A DNA stretch of 64,000 nucleotides from Leptothoe spongobia TAU-MAC 1115 (GTDB lineage Bacteria > Cyanobacteriota > Cyanobacteriia > Phormidesmidales > Phormidesmidaceae): assembly GCF_018739885.1 (NCBI RefSeq), contig NZ_JADOES010000010.1, positions 62,001 to 126,000 of the forward strand, written 5' to 3'. The notes below the pieces were generated by a model. That model searched no databases, was not told the origin of the DNA, and saw only the letters and a program-made list of their open reading frames with translations. The position numbers and the translations under genes were made by a program. Positions 9,567-17,341 of the stretch are shown here, piece by piece (within the stretch, counting starts at the first letter, position 1; every line of letters starts with the position of its first letter).

Positions 9567-10871
9567 TTATTTCGAACTCGTTTCTGCAGCCAGTCGATAA
9601 ACGTCAACAACTTGATCTACACAGGTTTGCCAGCTAAACTGTCTCGCTTGTTGAATAGATTGTTGCCTCATATCTGTTCGTAAACTGCTATCGGTTGCTA
9701 CACTCCATAGAGCCTGACAAAGCTCATTGATGCTATGGGGATCGACCATGATGCCAGCATTTCCTACAACTTCTGGCAAGGAACTCGTATTAGAGGTGAT
9801 GACAGGTGCTCCACATTGCATGGCTTCTAGGGGAGGTAATCCAAATCCTTCATATAGGGAAGGATAAACAAAGCTAAGACAGCCACTATAGAGGGCATTG
9901 AGATCTCTATCGGGAACATATCCGGTAAAAAAGATCCGAGACTCAAGCTGTGGATGTTCGGCAATTATTTGAAATAAACTATTGTTTTTCCAGCCGCTCG
10001 GGCCCACTAATACTAAGTTCACATCTAAGCTAGGATCAGCCTGGATAAGTTCGAGAAAAGATTTGATTAAAACCGATAAATTTTTGCGGGGTTCTAAGGT
10101 TGAAAGAGTTAAGAAATAGGGGGTTTCAGGAATTTTGTATTGCTTTAGGATTTGGTCAATTAATTCAGTGTCTGTGATCGGGAAACAATCCCGCATCGCC
10201 GCCAGATGAGCCGTAAACACGCGACTAGGATCCATAGGCACCAATTTGCAAAAATCTTGTCGAGTCGATTCCGAATCGCAAATCACCCAATCTTGCTCAA
10301 GACGAATACTATCAATAGCTACTTTGTATTTAGCAAGAGCTGCAGATGTGAAATGTTGGGGATAAAGCAGCGGAATCATGTCATGGACCGTCAAAACCCG
10401 CTCTGCTGACTCAGGCAACGATCTATGGGGCAATGCAAAAAACGTCGAATGGTAGACTTGACAACTGGTTTCAGACAAGTTTTTGGGCCTACTCAATCTG
10501 GCCAGTTGCTTAAAGGGTACTTGCAATCCAATAGACGCTAGGTACAGAGGGTTAAATGACTGATAAGTTCTGGCAATGCAGTATTTTTGTAGCTTTACTG
10601 CTGGCTGAACCAGCGATCGCAAAACATTTTCGTAGCGATGGCAAAATGTTAAATCGAGATAACCTCCGTCAGTCAAATAAAGCTGGGCAGAAACCTCTTC
10701 CCAAATCGAAGATGTACCATTAAATCCCACCGCAGTCAGTTCGACCAATGGATGCTCTATGAGCCTAATAAGTATTTGCTCGGTAAAACGGAAAATACCT
10801 GTCCTACCCTTGGGATTTACATAGCCAACTCCCAGCACAGAACAATCATAAGCTACCTTTAATGTCTTCAA
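9567..10871 (-). CDS. GT4-type glycosyltransferase with probable TTG start
   Basis: The protein has the standard GT4 donor region: LSTLEPRKNLSVLIKSF, then YEGFGLPPLEAMQCGAPVITS with the E-x7-E pair and SSLPEVVGNAG. It is a paralogue of the gene at 11803-13143. The open frame extends to 10922 with no ATG. Aligning with the paralogue, whose protein starts MQKIRLAYDISPLG, puts the start at the TTG at 10871 (MKTLKVAYDCSVLG), which has a GAGGAC ribosome site at good spacing. That gives 434 residues. It probably adds a mannose-like residue during assembly of the surface glycan, but the specificity is not visible. Confidence 0.87.
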   Translation of the reverse strand: MKTLKVAYDCSVLGVGYVNPKGRTGIFRFTEQILIRLIEHPLVELTAVGFNGTSSIWEEVSAQLYLTDGGYLDLTFCHRYENVLRSLVQPAVKLQKYCIARTYQSFNPLYLASIGLQVPFKQLARLSRPKNLSETSCQVYHSTFFALPHRSLPESAERVLTVHDMIPLLYPQHFTSAALAKYKVAIDSIRLEQDWVICDSESTRQDFCKLVPMDPSRVFTAHLAAMRDCFPITDTELIDQILKQYKIPETPYFLTLSTLEPRKNLSVLIKSFLELIQADPSLDVNLVLVGPSGWKNNSLFQIIAEHPQLESRIFFTGYVPDRDLNALYSGCLSFVYPSLYEGFGLPPLEAMQCGAPVITSNTSSLPEVVGNAGIMVDPHSINELCQALWSVATDSSLRTDMRQQSIQQARQFSWQTCVDQVVDVYRLAAETSSK

Positions 10872-10986
10872 AATGTCCTCATAACTTTTAGGATTAAAAT
10901 TCAAGCCATTTACATCTAACAAAAGTATTTGATTGAATAAAACAGCCTTTAAAGTACTACTTTGGACATTAGGAAAAATAACGCAG

Positions 10987-11793
10987 CTACATTGCTTTCT
11001 TTATAACTAATCCAATAGAAGTAATGACATAACCTGCAAATTTCAACTTCAAGTGAGGGTTATGCTTGTAGGGAGGAAGATCAATAAAACTATCTTTAGG
11101 CAAGGTCCCCAATGTAAAATCCACATCGATTTTATGTCCTTGCTTTCGCAAATTACGAGCTATTCTCTTAATATCTCGACGACGATATAAGGCTGTATCA
11201 CCACGTCTAATAGTAAAGAAATTCGAAGAAACGTTATATTCCGTAGTGTGTATAGCCAGACCACCTGGCTTAAGACAGTTCATCGCATTATAAATAAATT
11301 GTTCGCCAAGACTTAGCGTCCCAAGATGCTCTAAAGAACATGAGGACCAAATAAAATCAAAGTTCTGCAAATCGTTAGGTATCTGATTCATATCCACATT
11401 CCGAAACGTGCAGTTTTGATGAAATAAATCATCTGGACAAAGGTTACGCAAATTTAGCGATTCAAGACCTGATGCATGCTGACTAGTCTCAATCCAACCT
11501 TTCGCACTTGCCATATCATCAACTAAATCTGTCGCGCAGATAGAGGCACCTCGACTACAAAACAGAGAAACCAGAGGTTCCCGACCAACACCAAATCCTA
11601 ATCCTGAAATACCTGGGCAAAGAAGTTTTTGCTCATAGAGCGTTTGAAGAATAAAACAATATTCCCAAGATTTACGATGTGTCAACTTTCGTTTTTCTCT
11701 AAGACAAACTAGCCAATCCTGAAATGTCTTAGACTCAAATTCTAGCTGAGTACATAATCGAGACTTTGATACAGAAACTGAAGGCTCTAGCAT
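10987..11793 (-). CDS. SAM-dependent methyltransferase-like protein
   Basis: 268 residues. The central part fits a class I methyltransferase: GLGFGVGREPLVSLF as the SAM-binding loop, ATDLVDD as the acidic end of strand 2, FIWSSCSLEHLG as strand 4, and MNCLKPGGLAIHTTEY as the post-motif helix and strand. Upstream residues about 25-55 form an unusual leading segment. It lies 9 bp after a glycosyltransferase gene and is the middle part of an AT-richer run of genes. By context it may methylate a sugar of the glycan, either to cap it or to decorate it. It has no closely recognisable subfamily, and chain-terminating methylation is only a possibility. Confidence 0.75.
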   Translation of the reverse strand: MLEPSVSVSKSRLCTQLEFESKTFQDWLVCLREKRKLTHRKSWEYCFILQTLYEQKLLCPGISGLGFGVGREPLVSLFCSRGASICATDLVDDMASAKGWIETSQHASGLESLNLRNLCPDDLFHQNCTFRNVDMNQIPNDLQNFDFIWSSCSLEHLGTLSLGEQFIYNAMNCLKPGGLAIHTTEYNVSSNFFTIRRGDTALYRRRDIKRIARNLRKQGHKIDVDFTLGTLPKDSFIDLPPYKHNPHLKLKFAGYVITSIGLVIKKAM

Positions 11794-11802
11794 TTTCTAT
11801 CC

Positions 11803-13143
11803 TTATAAATTTCTATCAAGAATTTCACGATATATTTCCACTGTCTGACCAGCACACTTTTTCCAACTAAATTTTCTAGCCTGCACTAATCCTTTTTGAG
11901 ATAGCTGCTGACGCAGATCGTCATCTCGGAAAACATCGAGCATTGATTGACACAGGGCCGTTTCATCTTTTGGATCAACTAAAATTGCCGCATCGCCAGC
12001 CACTTCAGGAAGAGAGGTTGAATTAGATGAAATCACTGGAACTCCAGCCTGCATTGCTTCCAATATCGGCAAACCAAAACCTTCATAAAGAGATGGAAAA
12101 ACAAACGCTGTTGCTCCATTGTAAATAGTATTTAAGTCTGCATCAGGCACATATCCTGTAAAGACGATTTGTTCCATATAGTCAGCAAATTCTTGAAAGG
12201 CAGCCTCCACATCCCTACGCTGAAACCTAAGGGTCCCAATCAGAACTAAACTAACATCAAGACGAGGATTTTCTCTAATTAGACGTACAAATGTTTTAAT
12301 CAGATGAAAAATGTTTTTCCTGGGGTCTAAGTGACTCGCCAGACATAGGAAATAATTTGAGCTTTTAATACCATAGGATTGTCTCACACTGTCTATTTGA
12401 TATTTATCATCAATAATTCCAAAAGCACTATCTGCACCGAGATAGCTAACAAATGTACGTTCTTTTGGGAAACCCGTATAGTCACAAAATTCTTGACGTG
12501 TATATTCAGAAATGCAGGTAACCCAGTCCTTATGATGATCGATACTATTGATTGTTTCAAAAAAATAACTATTTAAATTTGGATCAACAAATTCTTTAGC
12601 AGTTAGTGGGATTAGGTCATAAATCGTGATCAGCCTCGGTATATCCTGAGTCAGTTCTCTAGGAGGTACCTTAAAATAGGTCGAGTGCAATAGATCATAT
12701 TGAGTAGGATCAAATATTCGATATGTGTCAAATCTTTCAAGCTTAGTTAGTTCTATAGCCTTTAATGGAGCCCTGACTAAAAGCGATTCCAGGGATTTCT
12801 TAGACTTTTTTTGAAATCGTTTTGAGAAATATCGTCCATAGAGGATGCTGTATAGCCACTTAATGTTCAATCGGCTCTTATAGCTTGTTGCAAACTCAGC
12901 TTTTCCGAAATTTATATTTGTCTTCTCACCTTCTTTTCGATTAATGAAGTATTTCTGACATCCAACGTTGGTATATGCCAGTGCTTCACCACACAAACCC
13001 ATCAGGGTAATATCCAGCGTATCTTCTTCTAGCAGTTCATATAATATTTCTTCGGCGACTCTATAAATACCCGTTTTAGAATCTGGCCAACTAAAATAAA
13101 GACCCAATGGACTAATGTCATATGCCAGCCTAATTTTTTGCAT
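11803..13143 (-). CDS. GT4-type glycosyltransferase
   Basis: A 446-residue paralogue of the gene at 9567-10871. It shows LASHLDPRKNIFHLIKTF and PSLYEGFGLPILEAMQAG, with the donor-binding E-x7-E pair and SSTSLPEV-like glycine/serine loop. An ATG at 13143 begins MQKIRLAYDISPLG. A TTG at 13164 would add seven residues and is less likely. Compared with its paralogue it is richer in Lys, Asn and Ile codons and in A+T, like the flanking methyltransferases, so it may have arrived with them. The position suggests it extends the same lipid-linked glycan. Confidence 0.87.
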   Translation of the reverse strand: MQKIRLAYDISPLGLYFSWPDSKTGIYRVAEEILYELLEEDTLDITLMGLCGEALAYTNVGCQKYFINRKEGEKTNINFGKAEFATSYKSRLNIKWLYSILYGRYFSKRFQKKSKKSLESLLVRAPLKAIELTKLERFDTYRIFDPTQYDLLHSTYFKVPPRELTQDIPRLITIYDLIPLTAKEFVDPNLNSYFFETINSIDHHKDWVTCISEYTRQEFCDYTGFPKERTFVSYLGADSAFGIIDDKYQIDSVRQSYGIKSSNYFLCLASHLDPRKNIFHLIKTFVRLIRENPRLDVSLVLIGTLRFQRRDVEAAFQEFADYMEQIVFTGYVPDADLNTIYNGATAFVFPSLYEGFGLPILEAMQAGVPVISSNSTSLPEVAGDAAILVDPKDETALCQSMLDVFRDDDLRQQLSQKGLVQARKFSWKKCAGQTVEIYREILDRNL

Positions 13144-13250
13144 CTTACCTAATCCTATAGTCAACGAAGTTCACTGGCAGTCTGAAGCATAAGTTTGCAA
13201 ACCATAGCTAGTCTCTAGTACATGAGCCGATGGAGTAAATTCAATCCTAC

Positions 13251-14033
13251 TTACGATATCTTAGATAGTGCAATCGGCTTAAATCCCTCTAAATCAATAA
13301 CAGCAACTAATCCTAGAAAAATTTTCTTGTATGAGATCCTCTTTAACAACTTTCTAATTACAAATTTATAAGCTAGCTCTCGATACTTTTTAAACTCAGA
13401 TTTTTGTTCTGATCCTAAATCAATATTTTCAGAGTCATTATCTATAAAATATTCGATAATCCAGGGACATGATAAATAACCTTCGGGAAAAATCTTGATA
13501 TTTTCAGGCTTAATCGATAGACACAGTTCTCGAAGGGAATCTTCCGAATAATATCTTAGGTGGGTGGGATCGCGATATGTCATAAATGACAATCCAAACT
13601 GCTCCATATGTTCGTCTTTTTGAGGAACTGTTAGGATAATCCGTTTGGATGTAACGCGAGATATTTCCTTGAGTACTTTTCGGTCATCTACATGTTCTAA
13701 AACATCGAAACAATAGGCCGAATCAAAACTATTTTCCTCAAAGGGCAACTTGGCTGCATCTGCCTGTACAAAGCTACCCTGATATTGGGCTTCACTAGCG
13801 ACTTGTAGAAAATCCTGATATTGGTCAACACCAATTACTTCAAGTCCTTGTTCTGCAAGAAAATTCACATAGGCTCCACCACCACAACCGACATCCAAAA
13901 CAGTATTCCCAATTATATATTTATTTAAGTGAGATAATCTTTCTGATAGTAGCTCTCCAGTTATAGACGACCATTTAAATCGATTTGCATTTTGGATAGA
14001 GTAGCTCATATTTAATATCTCTTGGTTTGTCAT
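13251..14033 (-). CDS. Class I SAM-dependent methyltransferase (Methyltransf_11 type)
   Basis: The SAM-binding site is clear: NTVLDVGCGGGAYVNFL (motif I), GLEVIGVDQYQDF (motif II), QADAAKLPFEENSFDSAYCFDVLEHVDD (long motif III-IV region) and RIILTVPQ. Residues after about 140 are less conserved and likely bind the acceptor. The track of possible starts includes a TTG at 14045 and ATGs at 14033 and 14009; I take 14033. It is the first gene of the minus-strand glycan run and is divergent from the FkbM-like gene, 75 bp away. The likely role is methylation of a glycan or its precursor, by context only. Confidence 0.85.
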   Translation of the reverse strand: MTNQEILNMSYSIQNANRFKWSSITGELLSERLSHLNKYIIGNTVLDVGCGGGAYVNFLAEQGLEVIGVDQYQDFLQVASEAQYQGSFVQADAAKLPFEENSFDSAYCFDVLEHVDDRKVLKEISRVTSKRIILTVPQKDEHMEQFGLSFMTYRDPTHLRYYSEDSLRELCLSIKPENIKIFPEGYLSCPWIIEYFIDNDSENIDLGSEQKSEFKKYRELAYKFVIRKLLKRISYKKIFLGLVAVIDLEGFKPIALSKIS

Positions 14034-14108
14034 CAGATCGAGCAATCAAACTTCTATTTAACTATTTAGCTAGAATACTGAAACTACCTATAACTGGAAT
14101 TTTATTTT

Positions 14109-14984
14109 ATGAAGCTTAAGGAGTGGATTTTTACTATTTACAGTTATTTGCCAATCATCCGAGAAATTCGGCAAATAAGAGACACTTTGAGAGGAATTTA
14201 CACTGAGATTGCCTCATTGAAATCGATCGAGATAGTTCGGTTGTTTGACTTTCAGTTAAGCAAACATTCTCGGTATGGAGATCCTAAAAGACTTCATCGC
14301 TATGCCTTTCAGATTAATTCACAGAATCAGGAAGACGGGATGATTGCTGAAATATTCAATCGAATAGGCATTAAGAAACATATATTTGCTGAAATAGGTA
14401 TTGGTGACGGCCATGAGAATAATACTGCATTTCTAATTTCTCAAGGCTGGCATGGCTTTTGGATAGATAGTAGTAACGTAGTCTCTCAAACCCTTCAATC
14501 TAAACCAAATATCAAAAAACTTGTTAAGCTATCTGTTGCCTTTGTTAGCAAAGAAAATATCAAAACAATCTTTGAGCAATTAGAAGTCCCCATAGAGATT
14601 GATCTTTTATCAATAGATGTAGATCAAAATACTTACTATATTTGGGAAAGCCTTGATAAATATAAACCTAGAGTGGTAGTCATTGAATATAATTCCCTGT
14701 TGCCGCCTTATATTGAGTGGAAAGTCGAATATAATTCAGATAAAGTCTGGGATTGTTCTCAAAATTTTGGTGGTAGTTTAAAGGCATTTGAAAACCTAGG
14801 AAAAAAACTTGGGTATAGTCTTATTGGATGTGACTTTTCAGGAACTAACGCATTTTTCGTACGCAAAGATTTAGTAACTGATAAGTTTGCGACTCCCTTT
14901 ACTGCTGAAAACCATTACGAACCACCCCGGTACAAAATCGATGTAAAACGTGGACACAAATCACAGATTTTGGATAGTTTTTAG
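14109..14984 (+). CDS. FkbM-like methyltransferase-fold protein
   Basis: 291 residues on the strand opposite its neighbours. After about 75 residues of amino-terminal helix comes NSQNQEDGMIAEIFNRIG, then FAEIGIGDGHENNTAFL, which resembles a SAM-binding motif I, GFWIDSS as motif II and IDLLSIDVDQNTYYIWE as an acidic strand. This layout fits FkbM-type O-methyltransferases of surface-glycan clusters. The gene is AT-rich like the methyltransferase and glycosyltransferase genes beside it. Its 3' end converges on the Wzt gene with a 31-bp gap. Enzyme activity is inferred; the acceptor is unknown. Confidence 0.6.
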   Translation: MKLKEWIFTIYSYLPIIREIRQIRDTLRGIYTEIASLKSIEIVRLFDFQLSKHSRYGDPKRLHRYAFQINSQNQEDGMIAEIFNRIGIKKHIFAEIGIGDGHENNTAFLISQGWHGFWIDSSNVVSQTLQSKPNIKKLVKLSVAFVSKENIKTIFEQLEVPIEIDLLSIDVDQNTYYIWESLDKYKPRVVVIEYNSLLPPYIEWKVEYNSDKVWDCSQNFGGSLKAFENLGKKLGYSLIGCDFSGTNAFFVRKDLVTDKFATPFTAENHYEPPRYKIDVKRGHKSQILDSF

Positions 14985-15007
14985 CCGTAAACTACCAGAA
15001 AACTATC
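14973..15007. repeat. 9-bp inverted repeat at a convergent gene end
   Basis: GATAGTTTT at 14973-14981 pairs perfectly with AAAACTATC at 14999-15007, with a 17-nt loop. It spans the stop codon of the FkbM-like gene and ends just before the 3' end of the Wzt gene. There is no uninterrupted T-run after it, so it is a weak candidate for a two-way terminator or mRNA end-stabilising hairpin. Confidence 0.4.
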
Positions 15008-15015
15008 TGAGTAAT

Positions 15016-16296
15016 TTATTGATTTTTAGGATAAGGTCGTACTACCTGCCATGTTAATGTTGGCTTTATAATACCTGGTCGTCGATCATACAGAGGCCTT
15101 TCTCTATCGATATCTTCAATTTCAAATGTCAAGCAATGCTCAGTCCGCATAAGTGATTGAGTGTAAGGAAATTTATCTGCTCCAAATAGTATGGTGTATT
15201 TACCTGAATTAAGAATATGAGCTGGGAATAAGCATTTACTCTTATAAATGCCAGGTTTTCGAGTAGAGTCTGTAAACACAAAATCTGTGGCTCCACAAAC
15301 TTGAATGCCTTCAATTGTCTCCATCAGAAAACCAATTCTTAATCCACGGATTTCTTTGTGCAGCTTATATTCTAAATGAATTGCAAAAGCATCTCTATTA
15401 TCAAAGGAGGAAGATAAATTATTCTCCTTATCGCATAAGTATGCTTTAAGAAAACTGATTTCGGCTGCAGTATAGCTATCTTTGAAATCAATCATGGCTT
15501 GCTGTTCTTGAGCATCAGCCAAGTAATGGGTGGCAACGGTTTCAGGCATGTCGTCTTTCACAATTTCGCCATCTTTTATCAAAAGGGCTCGACTGCATAG
15601 TCCTTTGATCGTTGACATATTGTGACTAACAAACACAATAGTCCGATGGCTATCTTCTATACTTTCAAGTTTCTTAAGACATTTTTTCTGAAACTGAATA
15701 TCGCCAACAGCCAACACTTCGTCAATGATCAGGATTTCTGGATCCAAGTGTGCAGCTACGGAAAATGCCAATCGCACATACATGCCTGAGGAGTAGCGTT
15801 TAACAGGCGTGTCTAGAAACTTACTAACCTCGGCAAAATCAACAATTTCATCAAATTTATGATTTATTTCCGCCCGCCTCATGCCGAGAATGGCACCGTT
15901 AAGAAAAATATTCTCTCTACCCGTTAATTCAGGATGAAATCCTGTTCCAACTTCCAAAAGACTGGCAACACGGCCTTTTAACCGAACACGTCCAGTGGTT
16001 GGTTCTGTAATCCGACTCAGAATCTTGAGTAGTGTAGACTTACCTGCCCCATTACGACCAATAATGCCCACCATTTCCCCTTGTTTAATTTCAAAGGAAA
16101 GATCTTTAAGTGCCCAAAATTCTTCTCGGTTAAAGGGAGTGAATGACTTACCAGGCCTTCTTAGCTTACGTAAAAATGCCCCAGCTCCATCAGCCAAGAC
16201 ATCTCGCAGTGCCGTATAGCGATAAGAGCCTTTCTGCTGATGCCCAATGGTGTACATCTTGCCTAAGTTTTCGACTTGAATAACAGTGTCGGGCAT
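15016..16296 (-). CDS. wzt: Polysaccharide ABC exporter, ATP-binding subunit (Wzt-like)
   Basis: ATPase of an exporter that moves a finished lipid-linked polysaccharide across the inner membrane. The nucleotide-binding domain has the Walker A GIIGRNGAGKSTLL, the signature YSSGMYVRLAF and the Walker B region EILIIDEVLAVGD, then the switch His in VFVSHN. After about residue 255 follows an extra ~150-residue domain rich in beta strands, matching the position of the Wzt carboxyl-terminal glycan-recognition domain. An ATG at 16296 (MPDTVIQVENLGKMY) is preferred over a TTG five codons upstream. It follows the permease gene by 87 bp. A Wzt tail often reads a terminal chemical cap such as a methyl group; the methyltransferases nearby fit that model, but this is inference. 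Confidence 0.93.
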   Translation of the reverse strand: MPDTVIQVENLGKMYTIGHQQKGSYRYTALRDVLADGAGAFLRKLRRPGKSFTPFNREEFWALKDLSFEIKQGEMVGIIGRNGAGKSTLLKILSRITEPTTGRVRLKGRVASLLEVGTGFHPELTGRENIFLNGAILGMRRAEINHKFDEIVDFAEVSKFLDTPVKRYSSGMYVRLAFSVAAHLDPEILIIDEVLAVGDIQFQKKCLKKLESIEDSHRTIVFVSHNMSTIKGLCSRALLIKDGEIVKDDMPETVATHYLADAQEQQAMIDFKDSYTAAEISFLKAYLCDKENNLSSSFDNRDAFAIHLEYKLHKEIRGLRIGFLMETIEGIQVCGATDFVFTDSTRKPGIYKSKCLFPAHILNSGKYTILFGADKFPYTQSLMRTEHCLTFEIEDIDRERPLYDRRPGIIKPTLTWQVVRPYPKNQ

Positions 16297-16383
16297 ATCA
16301 CAAAGGGACAAAGGTTAAGAATTGGGATGTTCTCAAAAGATTCGTACAACTCAAATAACAGCTGGTCAGATAGCAGCAGTTGC

Positions 16384-17217
16384 TCAGATAATATCTGCAA
16401 AGGAGCGTTCCATATGGCGAAAGTACCTTATCCCAGTAACCAAAACCAGCATAACTAGCAGCAACGAGAGCAAAAAGCCTGGCCAGAAGAGCTGTACATC
16501 ACCACCAATAATTGCCCAACGAAATCCATCAATCACACCCACCATTGGATTCAGAGAATAAAGTAGTCTCCAGTTCTCAGGCACAATGGTGCTGCTAAAC
16601 CCTACTGGTGAAATATAAAGACCAAACTGAACAATAAACGGAACGATATAGCGAAAGTCGCGGTACTGAACATTCAAGGCTGCTAACCATAGCCCCATGC
16701 CCATGGCCGCTGCAAATGAGATCGCAATAACCAGCGGCAACATCAAAATTCGCCAGGTAGGTACTGCATTAAACCAAATCATTAGCCCCAGCAACAGGAT
16801 GCCGGAAATCAAAAAGTCTACAAAGCTCACAATCACAGCACTGGTGGGCACCACAAGTCGAGGAAAGTATACCTTTGATAGCAAGTTGGCATTTGTAATT
16901 AAGCTATTGCTGCACTCTGTTAGAGCATTGGCAAAAAACTGCCAGGGCAGCATCGCGGAAAAGACCAAAATCGGATATGGCGCATCACCTTCTGATGGCA
17001 GATTCGCTAATCGACCAAACACCACAGTGAATACAAGCATGGTTAAAAAAGGCCGTAGCAAAGCCCAAGCTATACCAATAACCATTTGCTTATAGCGCAC
17101 CAAAACATCGCGCCAGGCCAAGAAGTAAAATAGCTCACGGTAACGCCAAAGATCTCGCCAGTATTGCACCTCGGTACGACCAGCTTCGATGATAATTTCC
17201 GGGACAGGCTCGGTCAT
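16384..17217 (-). CDS. wzm: Polysaccharide ABC exporter, permease subunit (Wzm-like)
   Basis: ABC-2 type permease of about 277 residues with six hydrophobic segments. It begins with an amphipathic region (YWRDLWRYRELFYFLAWRDVLVRYKQ) typical of Wzm/KpsM/TagG proteins, and ends RYFRHMERSFADII, another family hallmark. An ATG at 17217 is chosen; the GTG at 17229 is an alternative. With the Wzt gene just downstream it makes a complete exporter pair. It faces the inner membrane, with substrate presumably the glycan built by the genes at 6-14 kb. Confidence 0.93.
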   Translation of the reverse strand: MTEPVPEIIIEAGRTEVQYWRDLWRYRELFYFLAWRDVLVRYKQMVIGIAWALLRPFLTMLVFTVVFGRLANLPSEGDAPYPILVFSAMLPWQFFANALTECSNSLITNANLLSKVYFPRLVVPTSAVIVSFVDFLISGILLLGLMIWFNAVPTWRILMLPLVIAISFAAAMGMGLWLAALNVQYRDFRYIVPFIVQFGLYISPVGFSSTIVPENWRLLYSLNPMVGVIDGFRWAIIGGDVQLFWPGFLLSLLLVMLVLVTGIRYFRHMERSFADII

Positions 17218-17341
17218 AGGGGCAATCACTTACGAATAAGATTTAAACCTTACTCTGAACAGAATGCCCAAAGTTGAAATGCGACGCATCAAACAAGCTT
17301 GATGTCGCTAATCACTGATTGGTGAAAGCTCTATGATTTTT

